Source: a virus
Length of the DNA: 45,681 bases
Virus record (IMG/VR): IMGVR_UViG_3300030012_002411
Span: 1-45,681 of that record
Direction: 5' to 3' (one strand)
This document shows positions 27,114 through 34,652 of this stretch, in pieces. Both the position numbers and the translations under genes were made by a program. Positions within the stretch are counted from its first letter, which is position 1; the number at the start of each line of letters is the position of its first letter. A model generated the notes under the pieces. It worked only from the letters and a program-made list of their open reading frames with translations, had not been told where the DNA came from and did no database searches.

Positions 27114-28456
27114 TATATAACCTCATATCTATTTTTTGTAAATCTTATTGTATCTTCTGTTCGTAATTTATTACGATAAGAGCTGAAAGATATTCTCACA
27201 CCCCAACCAAGAAAATCTAAGATTTCTTTTTTAGTTACCGATTTCTTTTTGTGAATAAAATCTACTATTTTAGTGTATGATTCACTTTTATCTCCAATCA
27301 TATCAAAAGCATCAGGTTGTAAAAAGTTCCAACCATTAAACCATTGAGGAACTCTACTAGCCCAAGGAAACTCTTGTATCTTTGTTTTAAGATAAGTCTT
27401 AGCTTTATCCACACTACCATCATCATCAAGCGCACCATTTAATTTGTGTAAGAACCCATCTCTACCCTCATATAGTAAAGGATAATCTTTACCAACCATT
27501 TCTGGATAACATAATTTATTTGGTAGAATATAAGGAACACCCATACTGAGTGAATCAGTTGTTGATATTGACCAAGCAGAATACTTCTGAAATGTTCCAA
27601 CACCAACATGCATTGAACGAATAAAATCTAAGTATTCATCCCTATCACTTATCTTTACTCTTTTAGCATAAGGCCTATCTAAATCTGCGAGTGTGGTGTA
27701 GACTGTAAAGTCTTGGCGTTGTTTGTATAATTCATCCATGCTATCTATAAACCAACTCCAACCTGTATAGTAATTATCTCTATGATTAAAGATAATCGTT
27801 TTCTTTTTTGTTGGAACTTCTGTATTGTTTATTTTATCTATACCAAGATAATGTGGTTGAATGATTTTATCTAACTTAGAAACAATTTCTTTATGAAAAA
27901 TATTTCTAGCCTTCTCCAAAACCAATTCCTTCAACCATAAACTATTTACACCACACTCTTCCATTCTTAACATACCATTGAAATTGTGTAAAAGCATCCT
28001 TTCACTATAGTTAGTGTTTTCGTCTACTTCATACCAATGACAATAACCTACAATCTTTGGGTCTATATTAGTGTCGTTAACTAATAAGTTTTTAAGTTGT
28101 AGTGTATGTTCAGGTAAATGAGAATACACCACATCATAATCAGTATGTTTCCATCTTAGATTTGCTTTGATTTCATTATAGTTAAAATGACATCTCATAG
28201 CATTTGGGTAAGATGGTAGATTGATTGGTATCTGTGTTGTATTCTCAAATGTTAAACTCTTAATATCACCAGGTGACATTATAGTCCAATGAATATCATC
28301 ACGAACTTTGTTAAGTTCTTTGATTACATTACGCAAGACTACGACATAGGAATCTTTTTCCAAATCACGCATATAGGTGATGTTTGGGTATACAAGTATT
28401 TTGTATGGATATTCCTTATCGGAATCTTTATCTGTAGTGAAATCAAAGATGTTCAT
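27113..28456 (-). CDS. GT-B glycosyltransferase with C-terminal winged-helix-like domain
   Basis: A 447-residue protein. The first part (KILVYPNITYMRDLEKDSYV, DYDVVYSHLPEHT) and the second (KKTIIFNHRDNYYTGW, later SMHVGVGTFQKYSAWSIST and SMGVPYILPNKLCYPEM) form the two Rossmann halves of a GT-B glycosyltransferase; the ST.DSLS.GVPY region matches the donor-binding end. Residues about 394-447 look like a winged helix: KIVDFIHKKKSVTKKEILDF, GWG, then SYRNKLRTEDTIRFTKNRYE. Joining a glycosyltransferase to a DNA-binding-like module suggests sugar transfer to phage DNA, as T4 does to hide from restriction; that is inference. It overlaps the 617-residue unknown and the 75-residue gene by one base each. 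Confidence 0.75.
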   Translation of the reverse strand: MNIFDFTTDKDSDKEYPYKILVYPNITYMRDLEKDSYVVVLRNVIKELNKVRDDIHWTIMSPGDIKSLTFENTTQIPINLPSYPNAMRCHFNYNEIKANLRWKHTDYDVVYSHLPEHTLQLKNLLVNDTNIDPKIVGYCHWYEVDENTNYSERMLLHNFNGMLRMEECGVNSLWLKELVLEKARNIFHKEIVSKLDKIIQPHYLGIDKINNTEVPTKKKTIIFNHRDNYYTGWSWFIDSMDELYKQRQDFTVYTTLADLDRPYAKRVKISDRDEYLDFIRSMHVGVGTFQKYSAWSISTTDSLSMGVPYILPNKLCYPEMVGKDYPLLYEGRDGFLHKLNGALDDDGSVDKAKTYLKTKIQEFPWASRVPQWFNGWNFLQPDAFDMIGDKSESYTKIVDFIHKKKSVTKKEILDFLGWGVRISFSSYRNKLRTEDTIRFTKNRYEVI

Positions 28457-30309
28457 TAAACTTTTTCTTCAGAATTAAATGTTTCATAAAAAGTTTGAGC
28501 GTCAGCAAGCACTTTAAACATTTTGTTGTCTTGTAGGTATTTTTCGTATTTATCAACAGATTGTCTATTTCTATCTGAAAAGAATTTAAAGTAAGGTATC
28601 GTTTCTACGATATGGTTTCCATCGTGATGTCTATTGTGATTCATAATCTGCACAAACACATTACTTTCTACATAACCTTTTTTATTGTCTTTTTGACCTA
28701 AATCTAAATTTCCCTTTTCTCTGTCTTTAGAAAAATCTATGGATACCACTTTAAATGGAAATTCTCTATATTTTTCATCGTATCTTAAAGGGATTAATAT
28801 ATCAAAATTACTAGTTCCATTTAAAAACTCTTTTACTTTACTTAGTTGATTTTCCCACAAAGTTTCTTTCGAAACAGCTTCATCTGATTCTATCATTGAT
28901 TTAACTTCTTCAAACACAGGATGTATCATTTTATCAACTCTTGCGCCAGTATGTTTTTCTATTTCAAAAATAGTTTCATCATCAAACATTTCTTGTAATT
29001 TTAGTTTTAGCTTATCTACAAAAGTAATAATGGTTGAACCAATCAAATCATTTGTACTTCTATTTTTCATTCCAGGATAAAGTTGTAACAACTCCATCAC
29101 AGAGTCTACACATACCAATCCAAAATCTTCTGATTTCATTGACCATTCTAAACACTTAGTGTTGTAAGTATCGGGAATTGTAGGATCCTTCTTTAACTTA
29201 TCCCTCAATTCTTCGTACTCACTCCACTTTTCATTCTTTATTATTTTGTCAGCTAACTCTAAAGTTTGTACAGCTGAATCAAATTTGAAATTATTATTTG
29301 ATATGGACATTATTTGTTTTGTTAGTTTTTCTTCATGAGTTTCATAGTAATGTGTAGCTCTGTCTTTGTAATCACTTTTGAAATTTCTAAGAGCTAGTAG
29401 TCTAATAGGAATAACTTCGTTATAATCAGTTAACTTTTTTGAATAACTTGCAATTGATTTTGAAAATAATGTCCATTTATCATTAATATTAAATCCCTCT
29501 AACCCATCAATAACAGTTTGTAAAGCTGGAAAATTTAGTATATTTCTGATATAGTTTTCGTCACTATCTTTTTGCATAAGATGTTTTATCCAATCTAAAA
29601 AAGACAACTGATAGACAATCCATTTGTTCTCTGAGTTGTTCAAACCTAAAATTTCTTTACAATGAACCCATACACTCTCTTTTCTAACTTCAACTCCAAT
29701 TGGAGTCTTATTTAAGAAATTGTAAAATTCAGTTACATTGTTTGCTATATCTTCTATAGTGATATACATGTCTTCTTTTTTTACTTTTTTACTTTTGTAG
29801 TCTTTTATAACATCATTCATATAGTCTCTAATATCACATAAAATAGGAACTGCGGTTTTTAAAGTAGAGTCTTCTTTCCAATTGAAAATGTTTTTGTACT
29901 CTTTAATTAGTTTTTGAACAACTGTTAAAAAAGTATGTATACCATATGGTGTAGTATAATGGTAACAAATTAAAGAAGTAATATGTCCTCTATCTTTCAT
30001 TAGAAAGTTTTTCAAAATTCTTTTAATAGGACTTTCAATCCAACTAAGAGGTAATTGATTATAGGAACTGACTCCTGTTCCAATATCAAACATATATTCC
30101 AATTTAGATATCAAAACAGATTTTACACGAAAATTAGGTACTCTGTTCCAAATAGAGTTTAGTATAAAGTATTTTAAGTTTTTTACTTTAGATTTTACTT
30201 TTTCTTGTGGTTTGTAAATTTCTCTAATTTCTGCGATTGTGGTAGAAAATATGTCTGTAACTTTACTACTTTCAACAAATGCTTTTAGATTGTTTTGTAA
30301 TTTATTCAT
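28456..30309 (-). CDS. Large protein of unknown function beside the glycosyltransferase
   Basis: A 617-residue, Lys/Glu/aromatic-rich, mostly helical protein with no motif I recognise. Notable segments: a His/Tyr-rich stretch near residues 105-125 (GHITSLICYHYTTPYGIHT), a long helical middle, and a C-terminal part with DILIPLRYDEKYREFPF and a histidine cluster NHNRHHDGNHIVET near residue 565. No membrane span or signal peptide. AAGGA precedes the start. It is translationally joined to the glycosyltransferase (TAATG overlap), so the two probably act together, for instance in modifying or recognising DNA. That is inference. Confidence 0.65.
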   Translation of the reverse strand: MNKLQNNLKAFVESSKVTDIFSTTIAEIREIYKPQEKVKSKVKNLKYFILNSIWNRVPNFRVKSVLISKLEYMFDIGTGVSSYNQLPLSWIESPIKRILKNFLMKDRGHITSLICYHYTTPYGIHTFLTVVQKLIKEYKNIFNWKEDSTLKTAVPILCDIRDYMNDVIKDYKSKKVKKEDMYITIEDIANNVTEFYNFLNKTPIGVEVRKESVWVHCKEILGLNNSENKWIVYQLSFLDWIKHLMQKDSDENYIRNILNFPALQTVIDGLEGFNINDKWTLFSKSIASYSKKLTDYNEVIPIRLLALRNFKSDYKDRATHYYETHEEKLTKQIMSISNNNFKFDSAVQTLELADKIIKNEKWSEYEELRDKLKKDPTIPDTYNTKCLEWSMKSEDFGLVCVDSVMELLQLYPGMKNRSTNDLIGSTIITFVDKLKLKLQEMFDDETIFEIEKHTGARVDKMIHPVFEEVKSMIESDEAVSKETLWENQLSKVKEFLNGTSNFDILIPLRYDEKYREFPFKVVSIDFSKDREKGNLDLGQKDNKKGYVESNVFVQIMNHNRHHDGNHIVETIPYFKFFSDRNRQSVDKYEKYLQDNKMFKVLADAQTFYETFNSEEKV

Positions 30310-30335
30310 TTCATTCCTTATTGTTTATTTATCAA

Positions 30336-31529
30336 TTATCTACCCACTTCTGATAGGTACATTTCTTTTGTTTCTTCCCAAGTCTTCCCAACAATATCGC
30401 CGTAGAATAACTTCTCTGGTTTAAGTTTACCTTCATCAAATAACTTAGTATATCTTTTGATAGCTTTTGGTTTCCACCACTTCATAATGTAATCACTATC
30501 TTCAGAATACTTTTGTTTCATCTTCAAATCTTTTTCTTCTATCTCACCTCTTAGGAACTCCTTACCATTCTCATACATATCAGCATAAAAGATTCCTCTC
30601 TTAAACCCATGCATATATGTTGACGGTTTGACTCCAACTGCTCTGAATATCATATTGATAACTTTCTGTTTTACGCCTGTTGGAGGACCCGCTACACCTT
30701 CTTTTTGTGTAGTTTGTCTTAGATACTCTTCTGACTGGTTTTCTTTTAACCATTGATGCCAGACATCATATGTAGAGTCATCTGGTTTAAGAGCAATCTT
30801 ACCTGATGATGAACCTAATGTTTTCCAAAGTGGTATAGAGTTATACATAGAGTGAATACCATACAGAGATGTAGTAGATAAACCAACTAAGGTTTGTCCA
30901 TACAACTTCTTCCAAGCATCCCTAACTACTGATGATGTAACCATAGCGGCTACTAACTTACCACCCAAAAAGTTAAACCCTAATGGTTGAGCACAACATA
31001 TAGTTGTACCGATAGATGTGTGTTTAAGTTTACCATCTTTAAATTTATTATCTTTAGTCCAGCCGATAAATGTATCCCTAGCTCCTAATGATGTTACATC
31101 AGAACCCAAACAAATAATACCTAATATCTTACCACTAACTTTATCCTTTACATAGAACTTTACATTTCTGCCAGGATTAGCTGTAAACTCCATAGTGTGA
31201 ATCAACCTACGAACCAATGTCCACTCTTCATTTTGTTTAGCATTACCTTGCTCTGTCATTTCAACATAAGGTTCTAAAGCTTCTATCTCTTTGATAGTTT
31301 GTTCTTTATTATTAATATCTGTAGGTGTCCAAATAGACTTTTCTATTTTAGAGAAGTGTGTAGCTTTCTGTGTCATAGAATAGACATCAGCATTAAACTC
31401 TTGCCACTTCTTATATAATGTTTGTTCTTGTACAGACATAGACTTGAGAAAGTCTAAGTTATCGATAAACTTCTTACGTTCAGCTTCGAAGTCAAATTTT
31501 TCTTCATCGAAGAAATCATTAAAACCCAT
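30336..31529 (-). CDS. DruA/DUF4338-like protein
   Basis: A 397-residue protein. Residues 103-240 carry the pattern I associate with DUF4338, the domain of DruA in Druantia defence: VRRLI, then GRNVKFYVKDKVSGKILGII, SLGARDTFIGW (the RD.(W/F)IGW signature), then KLKHTSIGTTICCAQPLGFN, LGGKLVAAM and WKKLYGQTLVGLSTTSLYG. The first 100 and last 150 residues are helical and phage-specific. DruA belongs to a bacterial anti-phage system whose chemistry is unsettled; a phage copy might counter or imitate it, compete with other phages, or act on DNA. It lies between the tRNA and the 617-residue unknown. Family call moderate, role unknown. Confidence 0.6.
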   Translation of the reverse strand: MGFNDFFDEEKFDFEAERKKFIDNLDFLKSMSVQEQTLYKKWQEFNADVYSMTQKATHFSKIEKSIWTPTDINNKEQTIKEIEALEPYVEMTEQGNAKQNEEWTLVRRLIHTMEFTANPGRNVKFYVKDKVSGKILGIICLGSDVTSLGARDTFIGWTKDNKFKDGKLKHTSIGTTICCAQPLGFNFLGGKLVAAMVTSSVVRDAWKKLYGQTLVGLSTTSLYGIHSMYNSIPLWKTLGSSSGKIALKPDDSTYDVWHQWLKENQSEEYLRQTTQKEGVAGPPTGVKQKVINMIFRAVGVKPSTYMHGFKRGIFYADMYENGKEFLRGEIEEKDLKMKQKYSEDSDYIMKWWKPKAIKRYTKLFDEGKLKPEKLFYGDIVGKTWEETKEMYLSEVGR

Positions 31530-31582
31530 ATTGTATCCTATTAATTTTCAATTAGTAAATAGCCTAGCTGGCCAAAATTTTG

Positions 31583-31654
31583 AGCGGAGGGTAGGAGTCG
31601 AACCTACATCTCTTCTTTGGAAAAGAAGTGTGTTTCCTATAACACTTCCTCCGC
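31583..31654 (-). tRNA. tRNA-Gly (anticodon UCC)
   Basis: A complete 72-nt cloverleaf on the minus strand: acceptor GCGGAGG pairs with CCUCCGC, D stem GUGU/ACAC, anticodon stem CUUCU/AGAAG with loop UUUCCAA (anticodon UCC, reads GGA and GGG), T stem GUAGG/CCUAC with loop UUCGACU. The discriminator base is U73, as in bacterial tRNA-Gly. CCA is not encoded. It lies in the 176-base gap before the DruA-like gene and is the only tRNA I could find in the window. Confidence 0.95.
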
Positions 31655-31705
31655 AATAATAAGTATATTCGTATATATTCAAATACAAATATATTTTTAA
31701 TTATT

Positions 31706-31930
31706 TTAACTTAGTATATCAAAGCCGTAATCTTCGACATCAAAAGAACTACTATCCTCAAAACCAGGAACAAAGTTGTTGTCTTCTGAGTCAAGAGATA
31801 TATACTCTTCAAAGTCTGAAACTCCCTCAAGAGCCAAGACATCATCTTTGATACTTGGAATCTTAATCTCTTTATCAAGACCCAATTCTTTTAGTTCATT
31901 TTCTTCTATTATATATTCACTCAAATTCAT
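31706..31930 (-). CDS. Small very acidic protein
   Basis: A 74-residue protein rich in Asp, Glu and Ser (for example EEYISLDSEDN and SSFDVEDYGFDILS). Unstructured acidic phage proteins of this kind often mimic nucleic acid or bind host enzymes, but no motif proves this here. It has its own promoter of the TTGAC-N20-TAGCTTTA family, and AAGGA precedes the ATG. The strong promoter argues for an early or highly expressed role. The tRNA lies just downstream. Confidence 0.65.
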   Translation of the reverse strand: MNLSEYIIEENELKELGLDKEIKIPSIKDDVLALEGVSDFEEYISLDSEDNNFVPGFEDSSSFDVEDYGFDILS

Positions 31931-31954
31931 TATTTATTTCCTTTATCTTACACC

Positions 31955-31985
31955 TAAAGCTACGAATAATTTTGCTAAAAGTCAA
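31955..31985 (-). promoter_or_regulatory. Bacteroidota-type promoter (copy 1)
   Basis: On the minus strand TTGAC (bases 31985-31981) is followed 20 bases after TTG by TAGCTTTA (31962-31955), with a T-poor A-rich tract upstream. This fits TTG, spacer, TAnnTTTG of Bacteroidota. It overlaps the 3' end of the upstream gene and lies 24 bases before the 74-residue protein start. Confidence 0.8.
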
Positions 31986-32496
31986 GCATTTTTTTATACT
32001 TTTTTTTGTCCATACCAGCTACGCCCATCATTTCTTTATACTTTCTTTTAGTTTTACTATCGATTACTACAATTTTATCAAAGTGACTTTGACTTTCAAT
32101 CATTGTATCACTTATCATTGAGTAGTCTTGATTATTGTGTTTCAGTATTTCGTTCTCTTTTTTAGTTGTATAGTTCCAAGTCATCTTAGACATTATTTGA
32201 AGAGCTATTTCTTCAATTCTTTCAATACTATTACTCCATTTTGTAGAACCTGAATATTCTTTTATTAGGTCATCAGCCAACTTTGAACCAGAGTACCAAT
32301 GTTCTTTTACTCTTTCTCCACTATTTAGAGCATCTACACTTATTAGTCCAGTCCAGAATTTTTTTGTATTTGCACCATCCCAAGCAGTTACTTGTATCAA
32401 CCTTCTATATATTTTAGGGTTTGTGTGGTGCATACAGAGCAAGTCATTTACTACTTTAGCTCTTTCTACTATTTTTATTGGAATTGAATTATTCAT
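31975..32496 (-). CDS. Hypothetical protein with own promoter
   Basis: A 173-residue protein of unknown function. It has a mixed composition with aromatic patches (TAWDGANTKKFWTGLIS, VKEHWYSGSKLADDLI) and a basic C-terminal helix (KRKYKEMMGVAGMDKKKYKK). No enzyme motif, membrane span or signal peptide. It is driven by a copy of the TTGAC/TAGCTTTA promoter family 21 bases upstream, so it is probably made early as a single-gene unit. The next promoter (copy 1) is embedded in its 3' end. Confidence 0.65.
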   Translation of the reverse strand: MNNSIPIKIVERAKVVNDLLCMHHTNPKIYRRLIQVTAWDGANTKKFWTGLISVDALNSGERVKEHWYSGSKLADDLIKEYSGSTKWSNSIERIEEIALQIMSKMTWNYTTKKENEILKHNNQDYSMISDTMIESQSHFDKIVVIDSKTKRKYKEMMGVAGMDKKKYKKMLDF

Positions 32497-32517
32497 TTTT
32501 TTTCTTTTCTTTACGCC

Positions 32518-32549
32518 TAAAGCTACGAAAAAAAACCAGTATGAGTCAA
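32518..32549 (-). promoter_or_regulatory. Bacteroidota-type promoter (copy 2)
   Basis: TTGAC at 32549-32545, 21-base spacer containing TACTGGTTTTTTTTCG, then TAGCTTTA at 32525-32518, with an eight-base A-tract just upstream of the -33 side on the minus strand. It lies 21 bases before the 173-residue gene. Copies 2 and 3 share most spacer bases, so they derive from one another. Confidence 0.82.
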
Positions 32550-32558
32550 GACTTTTTT

Positions 32559-32984
32559 TTAAAAAATAAAAACTTTTTTTATTTTCTCACACTCCACTTT
32601 AACAAAAGTAAAGTTCTCTAATATACCAAAAATACTATCAGCTATAGTAGCTAGAGAAGTTAAATTACCGCCTATAGCCTCACCAACAGAGTCTTGTAGA
32701 TTAGCAAAGTCTACTCTCAAATTCTCTAACCTACTTTGTATATCTTCATATTGACTTCTCTGAATCTTAGCCTGTGGTGGTGTTACTGCTGGTAACATTT
32801 GTAGCGATAAAATACAATTAGCTATAAGCGGTACACAATCAAGTGACCTGTTATCAAAGAAAAGTGGTTCATCAGATAAAGTATCTAATGGGTTTTGCTC
32901 TAATTCTTTAAAGCGTTCACTAATATTATCTACACCATTCAGTAAGTTATCAGTTTCTCTTTTTAGTATTTCTGATTTTTCCAT
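32559..32984 (-). CDS. Hypothetical helical protein directly after the tmRNA
   Basis: A 141-residue mostly helical protein (SRLENLRVDFANLQDSVGEA and an N-terminal SERFKELEQ helix) without recognisable domain. Its start lies only 10 bases beyond the tmRNA 3' end, and I see no separate promoter or clear ribosome site in that gap, so it is probably transcribed through the tmRNA. If so, tmRNA 3' processing would free its message. It shows no similarity I can see to SmpB. Confidence 0.65.
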   Translation of the reverse strand: MEKSEILKRETDNLLNGVDNISERFKELEQNPLDTLSDEPLFFDNRSLDCVPLIANCILSLQMLPAVTPPQAKIQRSQYEDIQSRLENLRVDFANLQDSVGEAIGGNLTSLATIADSIFGILENFTFVKVECEKIKKVFIF

Positions 32985-32994
32985 AATTTTTTTG

Positions 32995-33410
32995 TGGAGC
33001 TGGTGGGAGTCGAACCCACGTCCAGTCTGTATTCTTCAATGAGTCATTTACAGCTTAGTTCAGTTTCAATAAGAAGTAACTGACAAACTACTTCACAACT
33101 TTGCTCAGAGTTGTCAACTGGTAGTTTCTTTAATCTCTAACTTCTATCCTAACTAAAGAGAGTTCGTCTAACTTATTTTATGACCGAGTGTTAGACAACT
33201 CAGTAGCTTATGCAGCGTATGCGTAAGCTGGTTGGTCATTACCGATTGGTAACTCAACTGAGTAATCATACTCAGCTAAATGCCAATCAATGTCCAACCC
33301 TTCAAGCGATAATTCGCCAAATAGAATTGTGAGTCTTTTATGTCAAGTCGTACTCAAACTCAGCTGCACTCAATTGTCAAATAACACCTGTCGATTTCCA
33401 ATACAGCCCC
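32995..33410 (-). ncRNA. ssrA: Transfer-messenger RNA (tmRNA, SsrA)
   Basis: A 416-nt one-piece tmRNA. The 5' end GGGGCUG (from 33410) pairs with CAGCUCC near the 3' end, giving a 7-bp acceptor stem with A as discriminator; CCA is not encoded. The T arm is GUGGG-UUCGACU-CCCAC, and the D-like arm reads UUGGAAAUCGACAGG. A first pseudoknot (UGAGU with ACUCA) ends 11 nt before the apparent resume codon, the same distance as in E. coli. After the tag, a GAGU/ACUC stem whose loop GUCUAAC (33190-33196) pairs with GUUAGAC (33166-33172) forms a second pseudoknot. tmRNA with SmpB rescues stalled ribosomes and tags their products for proteolysis. No smpB is in the window, so host SmpB would be used. Confidence 0.95.
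33208..33318 (-). other. Tag-peptide reading frame of the tmRNA (36 codons)
   Basis: Starting at GGC (33318) the frame reads G-E-L-S-L-E-G-L and runs 36 codons to a TAA, ending DQPAYAYAA. The terminal Ala-Ala is the proteolysis signal used by ClpXP-type proteases, and a Gly-Glu start is typical of Bacteroidota tags as I recall them. Most tags are far shorter (about 8-15 residues). A later in-frame GCT (Ala, then EYDYSVELP) would give 22 residues, but it sits too far from pseudoknot 1. The other two frames stop early. Confidence 0.75.
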
Positions 33411-33415
33411 ATATC

Positions 33416-33574
33416 TTAGTTATCTTCTGCGCCCTTAAACCAATCTTCTTCTTGTCTGTAATCCTCAAATACATCATCCGCCTTTAGATAAGCTATTACT
33501 TCCCTAACCAATTCCCATTCTTCTTCTTCAATAGCTTCCTTTAAAGTATCAATCATCCATTCAAAATCTAACAT
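33416..33574 (-). CDS. Small acidic protein immediately upstream of the tmRNA
   Basis: A 52-residue very acidic helical protein: LDFEWMIDTLKEAIEEEEWE, then a helix with REVIAYLKADDVF and an acidic, aromatic end. AGGAG stands 6 bases before the ATG at 33574. The stop codon is only 5 bases before the tmRNA 5' end, so both are probably on one transcript that must be processed. Many phage proteins of this shape are unknown; it could be an inhibitor-like protein. Its neighbour position makes a link with ribosome rescue possible but unproved. Confidence 0.75.
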   Translation of the reverse strand: MLDFEWMIDTLKEAIEEEEWELVREVIAYLKADDVFEDYRQEEDWFKGAEDN

Positions 33575-33606
33575 TAGTATCTCCTGTAGTTACGGATATA
33601 AATAGT

Positions 33607-33933
33607 CTACGCTCTAAATTGTGACGATAAATCCTGTAACAAATCTTCTAAATTTTTATTTAGTTCATCATACTCTTTACTACTCTGGTTTACATCTTGT
33701 TTTTTACCAAAACCAATTTTTCTCGGTGATAGTAAGCTTATTAAAACTGATAAACCAAATGTTTGTAGTAAGTTTAACTTTGGTAATCCAAATATAAATG
33801 GCATTAACCAATTCCATAATAGACATAACGGAATACTCAATATCATACCCACCACGAAAAACATAATGATGGCTATAAAGAATATCCCTAATGTCGGAGA
33901 TACTATATCCCAATACAATCTAAACTTATTCAT
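33607..33933 (-). CDS. Two-to-three-span membrane protein
   Basis: A 108-residue protein with hydrophobic helices at about residues 8-33 (VSPTLGIFFIAIIMFFVVGM and on), 35-50 and 55-68, then a charged, Gln/Asp/Lys-rich cytoplasmic-type tail. It overlaps the start of its upstream neighbour's stop codon, ATGAATAA. Function is unknown; a membrane-remodelling, superinfection-exclusion or holin-like role is possible from size alone. No ligand or catalytic motif is seen. Confidence 0.65.
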   Translation of the reverse strand: MNKFRLYWDIVSPTLGIFFIAIIMFFVVGMILSIPLCLLWNWLMPFIFGLPKLNLLQTFGLSVLISLLSPRKIGFGKKQDVNQSSKEYDELNKNLEDLLQDLSSQFRA

Positions 33934-34093
33934 AAAACCTCTTCATAAAAATATCTTTAATATACATACAAACCATAGCTACAGATGTAGCAAACATACC
34001 CATAAACATAACTATACCGATTACAGGTGAAACTAAAATAAAAATTATTAGTTCAACAAAATCTTTTATATTTTTTACTTTTTTATGTAGCAT
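33926..34093 (-). CDS. Short single-span membrane protein
   Basis: A 55-residue protein: a basic N-terminus (MLHKKVKNIKD), then hydrophobic residues 14-45 (LIIFILVSPVIGIVMFMGMF and on), ending in a basic tail (KDIFMKRFYE). GGAGAG stands 3 bases before the ATG at 34093. It overlaps the DNA glycosylase gene by 11 bases and the next membrane-protein gene by 8 bases, so the two membrane proteins are co-translated and may work as a pair. No function is known. Confidence 0.7.
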   Translation of the reverse strand: MLHKKVKNIKDFVELIIFILVSPVIGIVMFMGMFATSVAMVCMYIKDIFMKRFYE

Positions 34094-34493
34094 TTTCTCT
34101 CTCCATATATAAGTATGCTGATAAGACTTTATCTGTTGGATTTATATCCGTATTGTTCATCTGAAATATCTCCCAAGAATCTCTCGCATATTGTCCTACA
34201 CCGTATAACTCCATAACATCTGTAAATCCGTTTACCCACATCCAACTAAACTTTATAAGAGTCTTAGCTCTTCTTCTGTATAAACCCAATGGTTTTAGTA
34301 TCTCCGCTAGTTCATCCTCATCAGCTTCCATCATCTCATACTCAGTTGGATACCTACTGAATAGTTCGTGTCTAATACCATCTACTTGCTGTCGTTTAGT
34401 TAGGTTTAATAATATGCAACATACCAACATCTTCCAAGGGTCGTCTTGGTATATCTCTTGTAATAATGGTCTTATTATTTTTCTATGAGACAT
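34083..34493 (-). CDS. HhH-GPD DNA glycosylase, MBD4-like
   Basis: A 136-residue protein with the compact HhH-GPD fold of base-excision glycosylases: DPWKMLVCCILLNLTKRQQV (family start), a helix after EILKPLGLYRRRAKTLI, the helix-hairpin-helix VMELYGVGQYARDSWEIF (residues 93-110) and then PTDKVLSAYL, in which D121 lines up with the catalytic Asp of MBD4 (PEDHKL). There is no iron-sulfur cluster, as in MBD4. Such enzymes remove T or U from mismatches with G. In a phage it may repair deaminated modified cytosine or act on its own unusual bases. The gene overlaps a 53-residue ORF by 11 bases. Confidence 0.75.
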   Translation of the reverse strand: MSHRKIIRPLLQEIYQDDPWKMLVCCILLNLTKRQQVDGIRHELFSRYPTEYEMMEADEDELAEILKPLGLYRRRAKTLIKFSWMWVNGFTDVMELYGVGQYARDSWEIFQMNNTDINPTDKVLSAYLYMERENAT

Positions 34494-34644
34494 CTTTAAT
34501 ATAATGTTCCGTACACCTAATAGTGCTACCAGACGACAATATCTCTACAGAATACATATTAGTGTCTTCATCATAGTCTACTATTTTTCCTGTGCTCAAT
34601 GAGCCAGCTTTAAATTCGACTTCTGTATTTATTTTATATTTCAT
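34483..34644 (-). CDS. Small beta-rich hypothetical protein
   Basis: A 53-residue protein with alternating strands (YKINTEVEFKAG, STGKIVDYDEDTNMYSVEIL, then STIRCTEHYIKDV) that reads like a small beta-barrel such as an SH3-type or KOW-like fold. GGAG stands before the ATG at 34644. It overlaps the glycosylase start by 11 bases, so a DNA- or protein-binding partner is possible but unproved. Confidence 0.65.
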   Translation of the reverse strand: MKYKINTEVEFKAGSLSTGKIVDYDEDTNMYSVEILSSGSTIRCTEHYIKDVS

Positions 34645-34652
34645 TATTACTC

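Noticed and set aside
33281-33318. Second tag frame in the tmRNA starting GCG-AAT-TAT
   Set aside because: It ends in a stop after 13 codons with no Ala-Ala end, whereas the GGC frame ends in AYAYAA.
33704-33913. Alternative minus frame inside the two-to-three-span membrane gene
   Set aside because: Entirely within a better supported gene that has its start overlap with the upstream stop.
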